From the NCBI GenBank assembly GCA_009746045.1, contig RPFO01000692.1, positions 425,004-489,003 on the forward strand: DNA of 64,000 nt, given 5' to 3'. Source of the DNA: Mesostigma viride (taxonomy: Eukaryota > Streptophyta > Mesostigmatophyceae > Mesostigmatales > Mesostigmataceae). This document shows, one piece after another, positions 56,801 to 64,000 of the stretch (its first letter is position 1; the number at the start of each line of letters is the position of its first letter). The notes below the pieces were generated by a model. The model worked only from the letters and a program-made list of their open reading frames with translations. It was not told the DNA's origin and searched no databases. The translations under genes and the position numbers were made by a program.

Positions 56801-56938
56801 GGGCGCTGGCTTAGCAGCTCCACGGTTGCCCATTATGTGGGCTTGCACCGCAGTTTGGAGGTGCAGCACTGCAGCTGCCTGAGGTTATTCTTCGGGCCAT
56901 GGCCGCCTGCCCCCCTCGGGCCTGGCGGGCTATTTTGA
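53693..56938 (+). CDS. Pol of DIRS/PAT element: RT-RNase H-YR
   Basis: 1081 codons, uninterrupted. The first 45 or so residues overlap gag and may not be used. RT: RFIVNRKLGN (261), motif A with Asp302 (CAKSDLVSYYYSIEV), motif B MGHSHAVALGEA (348), and motif C ITIDDL with Asp428-Asp429 replacing the usual YxDD. RNase H: Asp590 (VASDAS), Glu668 (NEKEV), Asp696 (LVDSTAA) and Asp745 (PADGVSR). Tyrosine recombinase: Arg918 (YLRISEALNL), probable Lys955, His1013-x2-Arg1016 (HGLRHGG), Trp1039 and Tyr1048 (HYVGLH). All expected catalytic residues are present, so it could be active. An NPGP motif lies between RNase H and recombinase (770-776). Confidence 0.85.
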   Translation: MEGGQPPPAIGGGGCTVSHPGCQGSSPNCHPLGQAQQGSTSREIESQRDRSLFPLPYPLRPAYTAWGRVRSARRRQRATRRHREYTLQCKVVRWLNWLWGGGQDPPPNPRGACSKGREEALARVKRHCTWHSRRVGGVATGQEQEGADAIYGKQNKYEQLRADAVSLPKAEVAGKARLLDLLAMRPSWREIYASEENCIKPAVVASAKYWNVPKPSRGCSMAEWGKLMSRAAGVGMVAFRERRPKWVDGCFGVAKGVGELRFIVNRKLGNLLWVDPPKILLPHLGILVEVYIKGWCYCAKSDLVSYYYSIEVPEWWWDYQGLPSVWSTSVGLAGPRRKVWPVLKVLAMGHSHAVALGEAIHEMVLYMTGALDPRRQVNYLSSAGELTLVRDECGQPLRLAIEYKEERAGELQIDLENPPAPMLSITIDDLVASNGRTCEAVNQLITRAIEEGYLPNNLVPSKEKTKMASLEGDELEALGVVHRRNGVLEPTVKQLNLVIAHTQAILTRGRATAEGLAAVLGRWLWLQMLSRSCLSIWQQCFKFISLQGWGQRSWVLWAGVREELECALALAPMLRVDRSAPLAREVVASDASTYGQGVVYATMEPGDVTELARAREVRGYPTLLIPSEVAYAGPRPLSARAQQAITSQQWRVGVRSRWRDPGMHINEKEVRAAVKGVERSARSLANRGKRVVRLVDSTAALGCLAKGRSSSHKLNKQCRRLCALTLATGSRSQWVWTPSALQPADGVSRGQSMATFLAGWVRDLTAEGIHPNPGPPAPVSYLPLLEGKVKPATLLAYRRGLDSLLTWWEAGGRADGSSSRADTLEETFCAYVAWAHFRGYSRQVCVNALMGLQLYYPGMVKRWDLARGVLAGWKTLVPPRAPPPIPWEAAFALASTMVMQGQRLAGLLVVIVFRHYLRISEALNLRVGHVRLQPDVRLGPAQRGALLLRSTKTSKGKTQSVVVEDVMSETILRHCIAGKHAWEAVFPFTYPQFRRIWQAASQALGVAQIFTIHGLRHGGATHDFLAGRSMGDIQGRGRWLSSSTVAHYVGLHRSLEVQHCSCLRLFFGPWPPAPLGPGGLF

Positions 56939-57284
56939 AATTGCCCTCCACCTAATTTGGTTGTTCATTTCTCTGTCATTATGCTAGGTTCTTTGCCCCT
57001 GGCATGGATCGCCAGGGAGGGATATAAGGGTAAGGCTAGCCTTTGCCAAGCAATAAGTGTGTAACGAACCCATCCGGGTCGTGCGAAAGATCCTATTGTT
57101 AAGGTAGGTTGTCACCGGCTTCTTGGCTAACCACGACCACTCTTTGGGAGTGGGATTAACGGAACAGGCGTGGCTTTAGGCCTGTTACGGCTCGCGGTGA
57201 TTAATATTGCATTAATCTACACAATCCACATTTAGGATGGAGCTACCAAATGCAGTTGGAATTTATGCCCCAGGTTCAGACAGG

Positions 57285-57735
57285 TGATAACACACACTTT
57301 ATTCCGAACCAAGAGGACGAGACTCTCGTCCTCGGACCAATTTCACCTAGGTCTGCCACCAAGCTGGCAAGAGGCGCCGACATGGCGCCGACCTTCCAGA
57401 GAACTCCGAAACATGCAGTCCACACAAGATCCTCGGGTCGACATCGACCCTCACCTACAGAATCCACGCATGAATACAAGATCTTAACCGGCTGTAAAGT
57501 ACGCAGCGCGGCGCGACTGCGCCGGCCCCTAGAAGATCTCATACATCAACCTAGGCCCAAAATAACTAGTCCGAATCACACAAACTATCATAGTTCCATA
57601 CAAAAGTCCTGACCAAGGGACAATTCCCAAATTACGTCCCGAAATGAGTCCCAAAGTCCTACGGACTATGACAACAAGCCAAAATACATCATTTATTCCA
57701 TTGTTGCGCCCGTTCCAAGGGTCGGGCACGCAACA
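57285..57735 (-). repeat. Probable 3' LTR of the chromovirus
   Basis: On the minus strand a polypurine tract (GGGGAGGGGGAGGA) ends just before TGTTGCGTGCCCGAC, a good LTR start. AATAAAGTGTGTG lies near the far end, and TTATCA would supply the terminal CA. The left limit is uncertain and the partner LTR is outside the window, so this cannot be confirmed by self-match. Confidence 0.45.
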
Positions 57736-58043
57736 CTCCTCCCCCTCCCCAGGGGACGGTAGTCTCTACCGTCATAGAGGTGAAGAAGCACGGGAAATTG
57801 AAAACACACACAACACTTAATGCTGAGTAGCCGAGCGGTCGATGATCCTCGCGACCGCAGGTTGACCATAGGGGTACTATGTCCCAACCCTTGTTCTCCA
57901 ACGGGCCAGTAAAACCAATTCCCCCAAAACTCGCCACGCAAGGACAAGTCTTGACGTAGTCAATGTCTCTACCGGCAGAGACAGTTAAAAAGAAAAGAAA
58001 GAAAAAGAGAAAACGAACGGGGCCCACAGGTCCACTCCGGGAG

Positions 58044-60248
58044 TCAGCGACGGCGCAAGGCGGCGGCGTAAGCCGCCTCTCCCCGGGAGGTTGCCCGATC
58101 CTCATGGCAACCCGGGTACGCGATGAGCTCCTCCTCAAATGCCCATTGCTGAGGAGGCCCCGGATCCCGTCGCCCGATGAGGGACAGACGATCCCAGGAG
58201 CCATCAGGCCACATGGCCAGGAACGCGGCCATGTACGCGGGCACCGTGAAGATGAGGGAGGCCACCCTCTTATCCACAGCGCCACAGTGATGCACCCGCA
58301 TGTACTCCTCGCCCATCGCCAGCATCACCGCCGGAACCAGCATCCAATCGACTTGGGGGAGGGGCGGATGGGAGAGCATCCAATCATCTGCCACCCCGGC
58401 CAGGAACCGAGACGCGTTTGGCGCCAGCTTGGGTGGGATGACCTGGCGTTTCGCCCCGGCGACGTAATAGTCATAAGTCCGAACCTCCGGGCAATACATC
58501 GTCACGCCGTTGGAAATGACCGGCCAGAGCCCCCCTGAAGCAACTTGTCGCGGCCGAAGGAACGGGAGTTGTGGGTGCAGCCGGATTTTAAGTTGTTCCT
58601 GGTAGGTGCCGCGATCCTTGAAACCCCAGGGACCAGGTGGAAACTCCAGCACAAAGCCCTCGTATTCCTGGGGAGGACGCGGCCGGGGAGTCACCACACC
58701 GGCCAGGTTCCAGTCGAAGATCACCACCTCCGTGCGGGGCTGTTGCCCTCCATAGGACACCACCCGCCCCACCCTCGGCTGGATCTCACCTCCCTGCACC
58801 CACTGTCCTTCCGGCGCCATCGGTCGCTCGGGCCCTGGGACCCGGTCGCGCTCTACGGAGCGAACCATCTCTGAGGTCTGGCCGCGTACAGGTAGGGGGG
58901 TGACCGTTGGGGCCATCCCCTGTGGTGCAGGACAGGCGGCCTCTGGAGCCGCCACGCGATCGACGGGGCGGGCAGCCTCTCGGGCCGGCCCGTGCACTGC
59001 TGCGAGGACCCGACGGAAAGACCTCTCCGACGCGTGCATGTCAGGGCGGACATTGGAGGCACGGGGACGCTCCCGATCGCGACCTCGGTCATGGGGTCGC
59101 CCACTGGGTCCCGCCTGGTCACTGCCGCTGCCGCTGAATCGCACACCCTGTTCCGCATGTCGCCGAGTGTGGGCGATCTCCTCCCGCGCGGTGCGACCCG
59201 GCGGGGGACCTGGGTGGCGGTTCTCAAAACCCGGGGGGCGCCTGGCGCCCTCTCCATCACGAGTGTCAGACCTAGCGGCCGGCGGTAACATGTTGGGCAG
59301 GTCGTCGTCATCCCACTCGTCGTGATCCTCCTCCCCACCGTTGGCGTCTTCTTCATCCATTTGCAGGACGCGGTCGAATGCCTGCCGCAGGGAGTATTGG
59401 CCGTTAGCGGTGCAGAGTGCACCGCGCAGCGCCCCGTCTAGGGGCAATTCGTGATATTTGCGTCGGAGGCGCTCTCGCAGCCCCGGCGCAACCAACAGGA
59501 GGAACACTCGTGGGTAGGCCATGAGTGCGGTCAGCGTGGTCATGCAAGCATCGCACTTACACCCGGGTTGGTGAGTCTCCCAGGCCGTGCCGACCACCAC
59601 CTGCCCCTGGCGTTCCCGCCTAGTCTCCACCTTGAAACCACAGTGGAGCTCCATCATCTCGCGGAAGGCCTCCTGCCTGTCGTTGGGCCACCCGAGCGCT
59701 GAGGCCGCGAGGTTATTCGAGGGAAACTTCCCATATCGCTGCCTCGCCCGATCGAGGGTCACGTCCTCCATGCCGTAATCCCTCAGGAAGATCCTCGGGT
59801 TGAAGGTGTCCTTGTTGAGCTCCTCGGCGTTCCGGGCCTGGCGCGCTAATTCCTCCATGTCCATTGTTACCCTCGCCTCTCCTTCTTCCAGGCGTAGCCG
59901 TTTGCCACGGCCGGAATCCCGAGAAGTTCCGTCGTCCTGTGCTGCCAGCCGCCGTGCCGCGAACGCCTTTGGGGCGCCGTCCTCAGGGGACGCTGGAGGG
60001 GTGTGGTGCACCACCGGTCTGTCCGCCTTTGGGGCGGCTTCCGGGGACTCGGGGAGCGTCAGGTGTACCAAAGGACTGTCGCTGCTGCAGGAGCTGGGAC
60101 TGGCCTCCTTTGGGGAGCCCGTCTGCACAGGAGAATACCACACACATTGACACACGTGAGTTCTTGTGCCATACCGACTAGTGTATTCTGTACCTGTGGT
60201 ATGTACGGTGTACCGGTGGTATGTACATACCTCTGTGTGTATGTACAT
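58044..60248 (-). CDS. Large ORF downstream of chromovirus pol
   Basis: 734 codons on the pol strand, starting 4 bases after the pol stop, where retroviruses and some Gypsy elements carry an extra gene. No transmembrane segment or signal peptide is obvious, so it is not a typical envelope. A low-complexity start is followed by MDMEELARQARNAEELNKDT, a Cys motif CKCDACM, an acidic stretch (MDEEDANGGEEDHDEWDDDD), an Arg/Pro-rich middle, and a globular-looking C-terminus (EGFVLEFPPGPWGFKDRG, YMAAFLAMWPDGSWDRLS). TGTGCAG|ACGGGC near 60.13 kb could be a splice acceptor, so translation may start at a later Met. It could be a capsid-like or accessory protein. I recognise no family. Confidence 0.65.
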   Translation of the reverse strand: MYIHTEVCTYHRYTVHTTGTEYTSRYGTRTHVCQCVWYSPVQTGSPKEASPSSCSSDSPLVHLTLPESPEAAPKADRPVVHHTPPASPEDGAPKAFAARRLAAQDDGTSRDSGRGKRLRLEEGEARVTMDMEELARQARNAEELNKDTFNPRIFLRDYGMEDVTLDRARQRYGKFPSNNLAASALGWPNDRQEAFREMMELHCGFKVETRRERQGQVVVGTAWETHQPGCKCDACMTTLTALMAYPRVFLLLVAPGLRERLRRKYHELPLDGALRGALCTANGQYSLRQAFDRVLQMDEEDANGGEEDHDEWDDDDLPNMLPPAARSDTRDGEGARRPPGFENRHPGPPPGRTAREEIAHTRRHAEQGVRFSGSGSDQAGPSGRPHDRGRDRERPRASNVRPDMHASERSFRRVLAAVHGPAREAARPVDRVAAPEAACPAPQGMAPTVTPLPVRGQTSEMVRSVERDRVPGPERPMAPEGQWVQGGEIQPRVGRVVSYGGQQPRTEVVIFDWNLAGVVTPRPRPPQEYEGFVLEFPPGPWGFKDRGTYQEQLKIRLHPQLPFLRPRQVASGGLWPVISNGVTMYCPEVRTYDYYVAGAKRQVIPPKLAPNASRFLAGVADDWMLSHPPLPQVDWMLVPAVMLAMGEEYMRVHHCGAVDKRVASLIFTVPAYMAAFLAMWPDGSWDRLSLIGRRDPGPPQQWAFEEELIAYPGCHEDRATSRGEAAYAAALRRR

Positions 60249-60252
60249 ACCT

Positions 60253-63200
60253 CTAGTGTAACCTGTGGACCTTCTTGTACGCGTCTAGCAACCGCTTGCA
60301 GCCAGAGAGCTCCTTCTCCGTCCTCCAAGAGTCCTCTGCCCCATGTCTAGAAAACTTCCACCGGATCCGATATTGGCGTTGTCGACCACGCCCGGAATCC
60401 CGGTGGGCGACAATCTCCTCGACCTCATCCTCCTGTTCCCCTGTCTCCGGGTCGTACTCCACAGGAGCCGGGGGATTGAGTCTACCCTGGATCGAGTTCT
60501 GGTGGTACAGCTTGAGCTGGTCGCGGTGGAAGGTTGTCGCGGTGCCCCATGAGATGGGCACGTCCACCTTGAACATGACATCATCCCATTTCTCCAGCAC
60601 CTGGTGAGGTCCCAGGTACATGGGCCGGAGCTTCGTTTTGAGCTCCCCTTCCACCTTCTGGGAGAATCGACCAAGCTGGGGTCCCTCTACCAGAACCCAG
60701 TCCCCGACCTCGATGTCCGGTGCTCTAGAGTCCCGCTTGCCTTCCACGCGAGCCATGTTGCGCTCAGCGGCGGCCCGGTACCCTTTAACCGCACTGTTGT
60801 GGGCCTGGCGCATCTTCTCCAGCAGGCTGCTCACACCCGCCTGAGTAGTGCGCAGCACCTCCGGTTCCGCCAGCGCCGGACTTGTCAGTAAGTCGGTCGG
60901 CGTCAGCGGGTGCCGTCCTGTGTTGAGAAAGAACGGGGTGAGGCCATGGGCGGCCTGTGGTGCGTTGTTCAGGGAGAACTCCACGAAGCATAGCAACTCC
61001 TCCCAGTTGCTGCCCACCTCGTCGGTGTAATGGCGCATGGTTTCCTGAACCGTGCGGTTGAGCCGCTCCACCAGATGGGAGGACGAGCTGTGATAAGCCG
61101 TGCCTAGCGACACCTTGGTTCCCAGGCAGTCGAAGAACTCCTGCCAGAACCGGGCTGTGAAGAGCGTGTCTCGGTCCGAGATGAACTGGCGGCTGAGTCC
61201 GTGGAACCGGAAGACGTGGTTGAGGTACAGTTTGGCACACCCCTCGGCTGTCAGGTCAGCCGGACAGGGGGCCAGGTGGCACATGCGCGTGAGTCGGTCC
61301 ACGAACACCAAGATCTTGCTGTTGCCATTCTTGGTCTTCTTAAAGGGGCCGACGAAATCCATCTGGATAGAGTCCCAGGGACCCAGGGGATCAGGTAGTG
61401 TCTTTGGAACAGCCTGAGTACCCGTGTTCTGGGACTTGGCTACCTGGCACGACGGGCATTCGCGTATATAGGCCTTGATGTAGTCCTTCATGCCAGGCCA
61501 GTAGAAATGGCGGCGCGCCCGTGGTAGCAGCCGATGAATGCCCTGGTGACCGCCGACAAGAGAATCGTGGAGCTCGTGGAGCAAAGCTGCTCGACAGAGC
61601 TCGGGTATGTAGAGGCGCCACGTGTCAGGGCGCACCATGACGTATAGGCGTCCCTCTTGGAACTTGCACGGGAGCCTGCCCATCATCTTGGGGTGTGACT
61701 TGATCACCTCCAAGGCGGCCGGCTCGGTAACCGTGAAGCGGCTGATCAGCGTCTCCAGGGGGGATGTGACCGTGTACGCATCGGCCTCGTCCTCCTCCTC
61801 TGGTTGGTCAAGCGCCGAGTGTAGGTACTCAGACACGACCACCGGAGATCCAAGGGGTTCCAGATGAAAAATGGCCTGAGCCACAGCACCAAGGGGAACC
61901 CGCGTGTGGGATCCCTGAGCCACAGCACCGAGGGGAACCCGCGTGTGGGATCCCTCCCCTTCCCCGGGGGACCGCGCGTCCACGCGCTGGTCGTCGTCGC
62001 CATCGGGGGGCGACAAGGCATCCGGAGTGGTATGACTCATGTGGAACAGGTAGCGCGCCCGCGGCGACCGTGGGGGGTCATCGTAGAGCGGGGCGCCAGG
62101 CGCCTCCTCGCAGGTGGTATGGAGCACCCCCATGTCCTCATAGAACCAGTAGTCAGCACGACGGGAGAGGGCGTCGGGCACAACATTGTCCGCACCCTTC
62201 ACGTACTGGATCTTAAAAGGGGCGAATTGGGAAAGGTACTCCATCCATCTGGCCTGACGGGGCGTCAGATTTGGCTGCGTCAGGAGGTGAGTCAGGGGCC
62301 TATGGTCCGTGTGAATAATCAAACGGGCGGGGTCGAGGTCTCCTGTCTCGCTGACCGCAACATCAAACTGCGCGCCCAACAGGTGGTGGCGCCATGTGTG
62401 GCAACAGTAGACCACAGCCAACAGCTCCTGCTGGTGGACCGGATAGTTCCGCTCGGCGGGGATCATTGTGCGGGAGATGTACTCAACCGGTTGCAAGCCC
62501 TTGCCTTGGTCCTGCAGGAGGACCCCGCCGATAGCCACCTTGCTGGCATCCGTCGCGACCACAAAAGGAAGGGACGGGTCTGGGAGCACGAGCACTGGGG
62601 CCGCAGTCAAACTGGCCTTGAGGGCCTCAAAGGCCTGCTGGCACTGTGCCGACCAGACGAAGGACACGCCCTTCTTGAGGAGAGCGTTGATGGGCGACGC
62701 GATCGTGGCAAACCTGGGGATGAAGCGTCGATAGTATGACGCAATGCCCAGGAAGCTACGCACGCCCTTCACGTCGGTCGGAGCTGGCCACTGTTGGACA
62801 GAGGCGATCTTCTCGGGGTCCGTGGCCACGCCTGCTGCAGAAAGCGTGTGGCCCAGGAACGGGACGCTGCGCCCCGCGCGAACCTTAGCCCTGCGGGCCG
62901 AGAGATGCTCGTCTTCCATGATGCGCAGGACCGTATCGACGTCCTCCAGGTGCTCCTCGAAGGTCTTGGAGTACACCAGGATGTCATCTAGATAGGCCAG
63001 CGCGCAAGTGCGTTTCCAGGACCAGGGCGGCTTGTCCCCCTTGCGAGGGTCGCGCAGGTCACTGGACACCTGTGGCAGGTGTGCGGTCCCCATGACGGGC
63101 CGCAAGATGTCGTTCATGAGCATCTGGAAGCTGGCTGGTGAGTTGCAGAGCCCCATCGCCGCCACGCGGAACTGGTAGTGTCCGTATGGCGTATTGAAGG

Positions 63201-63585
63201 CCGTCTTGTGACAGTCCTCTTCAGCGATGCGAAGCTGCCAAAACCCATCGGCGCAGTCGATCACCGTGAAGCAGGTGGCACCCTGCACCCGATTGAAGAT
63301 GTCATCAATGCGCGGGAGCGGGTACTTGGACTTGACAGTGATCGCGTTGAGCTTCCTGTAGTCGGTGACGAGCCGCCACTTGCCCCCCGGCTTGGGCACA
63401 AGGAGTACCCCAGCGGAGAAGGGGCTATTACTGGGCTCAATCAGACCACGCTCAAGGAGGGCCATCAGGATCTTCTTGAGCTCCATCAGCTCGACGGGCC
63501 CCATCCGGTACATCGGGGACGTGGTGGGCCCGTAGCCTTCCAGAGGTAACAGCCACAGTGGCGCCGCTGGCGCAGCCGACATCAT
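60253..63585 (-). CDS. Chromovirus (Gypsy) pol: RT-RNase H-IN-chromodomain
   Basis: The frame is open to 63753, but its first 56 codons are antisense to the other Gypsy fragment, so I start at the next Met. Residues are numbered from 63753. RT: FNTPYG and Asp166 in TVIDCADGFWQL, YLDD at 254-257. RNase H: TDAS (401-404), Glu443, Asp483 (HTDH) and Asp527. Integrase: HHCC finger (HELHDSLVGGHQ..CPSC, 727-769) and DD35E triad Asp799, Asp860, Glu896. C-terminal chromodomain 1109-1160 (VEEIVAHRDS..YRIRWKFSRHG). A 13-residue unit (GSHTRVPLGAVAQ) is duplicated near 601-626. About 25 extra residues lie between RT motifs B and C. Catalytic residues look intact, while gag and protease are not joined to it here. 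Confidence 0.9.
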   Translation of the reverse strand: MMSAAPAAPLWLLPLEGYGPTTSPMYRMGPVELMELKKILMALLERGLIEPSNSPFSAGVLLVPKPGGKWRLVTDYRKLNAITVKSKYPLPRIDDIFNRVQGATCFTVIDCADGFWQLRIAEEDCHKTAFNTPYGHYQFRVAAMGLCNSPASFQMLMNDILRPVMGTAHLPQVSSDLRDPRKGDKPPWSWKRTCALAYLDDILVYSKTFEEHLEDVDTVLRIMEDEHLSARRAKVRAGRSVPFLGHTLSAAGVATDPEKIASVQQWPAPTDVKGVRSFLGIASYYRRFIPRFATIASPINALLKKGVSFVWSAQCQQAFEALKASLTAAPVLVLPDPSLPFVVATDASKVAIGGVLLQDQGKGLQPVEYISRTMIPAERNYPVHQQELLAVVYCCHTWRHHLLGAQFDVAVSETGDLDPARLIIHTDHRPLTHLLTQPNLTPRQARWMEYLSQFAPFKIQYVKGADNVVPDALSRRADYWFYEDMGVLHTTCEEAPGAPLYDDPPRSPRARYLFHMSHTTPDALSPPDGDDDQRVDARSPGEGEGSHTRVPLGAVAQGSHTRVPLGAVAQAIFHLEPLGSPVVVSEYLHSALDQPEEEDEADAYTVTSPLETLISRFTVTEPAALEVIKSHPKMMGRLPCKFQEGRLYVMVRPDTWRLYIPELCRAALLHELHDSLVGGHQGIHRLLPRARRHFYWPGMKDYIKAYIRECPSCQVAKSQNTGTQAVPKTLPDPLGPWDSIQMDFVGPFKKTKNGNSKILVFVDRLTRMCHLAPCPADLTAEGCAKLYLNHVFRFHGLSRQFISDRDTLFTARFWQEFFDCLGTKVSLGTAYHSSSSHLVERLNRTVQETMRHYTDEVGSNWEELLCFVEFSLNNAPQAAHGLTPFFLNTGRHPLTPTDLLTSPALAEPEVLRTTQAGVSSLLEKMRQAHNSAVKGYRAAAERNMARVEGKRDSRAPDIEVGDWVLVEGPQLGRFSQKVEGELKTKLRPMYLGPHQVLEKWDDVMFKVDVPISWGTATTFHRDQLKLYHQNSIQGRLNPPAPVEYDPETGEQEDEVEEIVAHRDSGRGRQRQYRIRWKFSRHGAEDSWRTEKELSGCKRLLDAYKKVHRLH

Positions 63586-64000
63586 CTTGGGCGTGGATTG
63601 GCAGGATGCCCAGGACGTGACGATCAGTGTCAAGCGCCGGGTGGTTGGTTTCCTGATGGCTCCTTCTGGTGCCCGCGGCACGAATACCTGGCGCATGGCA
63701 CTGAGGTGCACAACGTTCAGCACGACGCGGGGCCCGAGAAGCCACGACGCCATGCTTCTCAGATGCTGATGAGCAGCAAGACGCTCGCGCGCAACCTGCA
63801 GAAGGGTAAGGAGTACTACATGTCCGCCTTGACTCGGTGCCCTGATTCAGGAGCTGCTGGAGATCGGACACGACTTCACTGAGGATGAGATCGCGCGCTA
63901 CAACGCCGTCCTGGCCAAGCGGGAGAAGCTGTTCGACGAGTCTACACCGCAGTTTCCCCCGCCCCGTTCTGTGTTGCACCATATCCGCCTCAAGGAAGGC
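63578..64000 (+). pseudogene. Gypsy protease-RT linker, opposite strand
   Basis: Plus strand starts DIILGVDWQDAQDVTISVKR, the usual end of a Gypsy protease domain, then SKTLARNLQKGKEYYMSALT, and near the window edge QELLEIGHDF..LFDESTPQFPPPRSVLHHIRL, the stretch just before the RT palm. At least two frameshifts (near 63765 and 63845). It runs off the window toward the rest of a second Gypsy element and meets the minus-strand pol head to head at about 63578. Confidence 0.7.

Larger units (their letters stand above)
52250..57240 (+). mobile_element. DIRS/PAT-like tyrosine-recombinase retroelement
   Basis: A gag-like ORF followed by an overlapping pol with RT, RNase H and tyrosine recombinase in that order, the layout of DIRS-order elements of the PAT/kangaroo kind (no methyltransferase domain seen). 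No integrase or LTR is present. The termini are approximate: I could not resolve the split direct repeats expected for this group in 52.25-52.77 or 56.94-57.24 kb. Confidence 0.75.

Noticed and set aside
59864..60181. Plus-strand frames over the downstream chromovirus ORF
   Set aside because: Short shadows of the 734-codon minus ORF.
63586..63753. N-terminal 56 codons of the minus Gypsy frame
   Set aside because: The plus strand here encodes a typical protease-RT linker (ILGVDWQ), so the minus reading is antisense.

Overview
This is eukaryotic nuclear DNA from what looks like a unicellular, probably flagellated, organism. There is a complete alpha-tubulin gene with a spliced 5' leader, a 19-exon gene with GT-AG introns, very dense mini- and microsatellites, and L1-type, chromodomain-Gypsy and DIRS/PAT-type retrotransposons. 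A green alga (chlorophyte) fits best: strong C/G-ending codon bias, a TGTAA motif just after the tubulin stop, and that mix of element families. This is inference, not proof.

Layout. 1-10.5 kb is mostly non-coding: short tandem repeats, one candidate spliced minus-strand gene (about 4.6-6.6 kb), a (TGGG)n tract ending in 31 G, and about 1 kb of (TTAG)n. Alpha-tubulin lies at 10616-11971. 12.3-21.6 kb is a graveyard of non-LTR retrotransposons in which successive insertions can be ordered by their target-site duplications (TSDs). 23.4-43.0 kb is one host gene of 19 small exons, encoding a 731-residue HEAT/ARM-type protein. Its introns are packed with minisatellites, two TIR elements and a perfect 126-bp palindrome. 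43.5-52.2 kb is a second non-LTR cluster, containing two more copies of an element that has an L1-ORF1-like gene but no reverse transcriptase. About 52.3-57.2 kb is a near-intact DIRS/PAT-type element (gag, RT, RNase H, tyrosine recombinase). 57.3-63.6 kb (minus strand) is a chromovirus (Gypsy) with RT, RNase H, integrase, chromodomain and an extra 734-codon ORF downstream of pol. At 63.58 kb it meets a second Gypsy fragment head to head.

Three results stand out. (1) Many introns of the HEAT-type gene begin or end with extra copies of their own exon edge and splice site. The most striking is an 84-bp (28-codon) in-frame array spanning the exon-12 donor. (2) ORF1-only elements and RT-bearing LINEs share a 3' end: a CTCC-CAAC-GGAG hairpin followed by (TTAA)n or (TTTAA)n. 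This suggests the ORF1-only element is copied in trans. (3) The chromovirus carries a large uncharacterised ORF after pol.

Exon structures, nesting and TSDs were read by eye. No alignment or database search was run. Family names come from recognisable motifs only.
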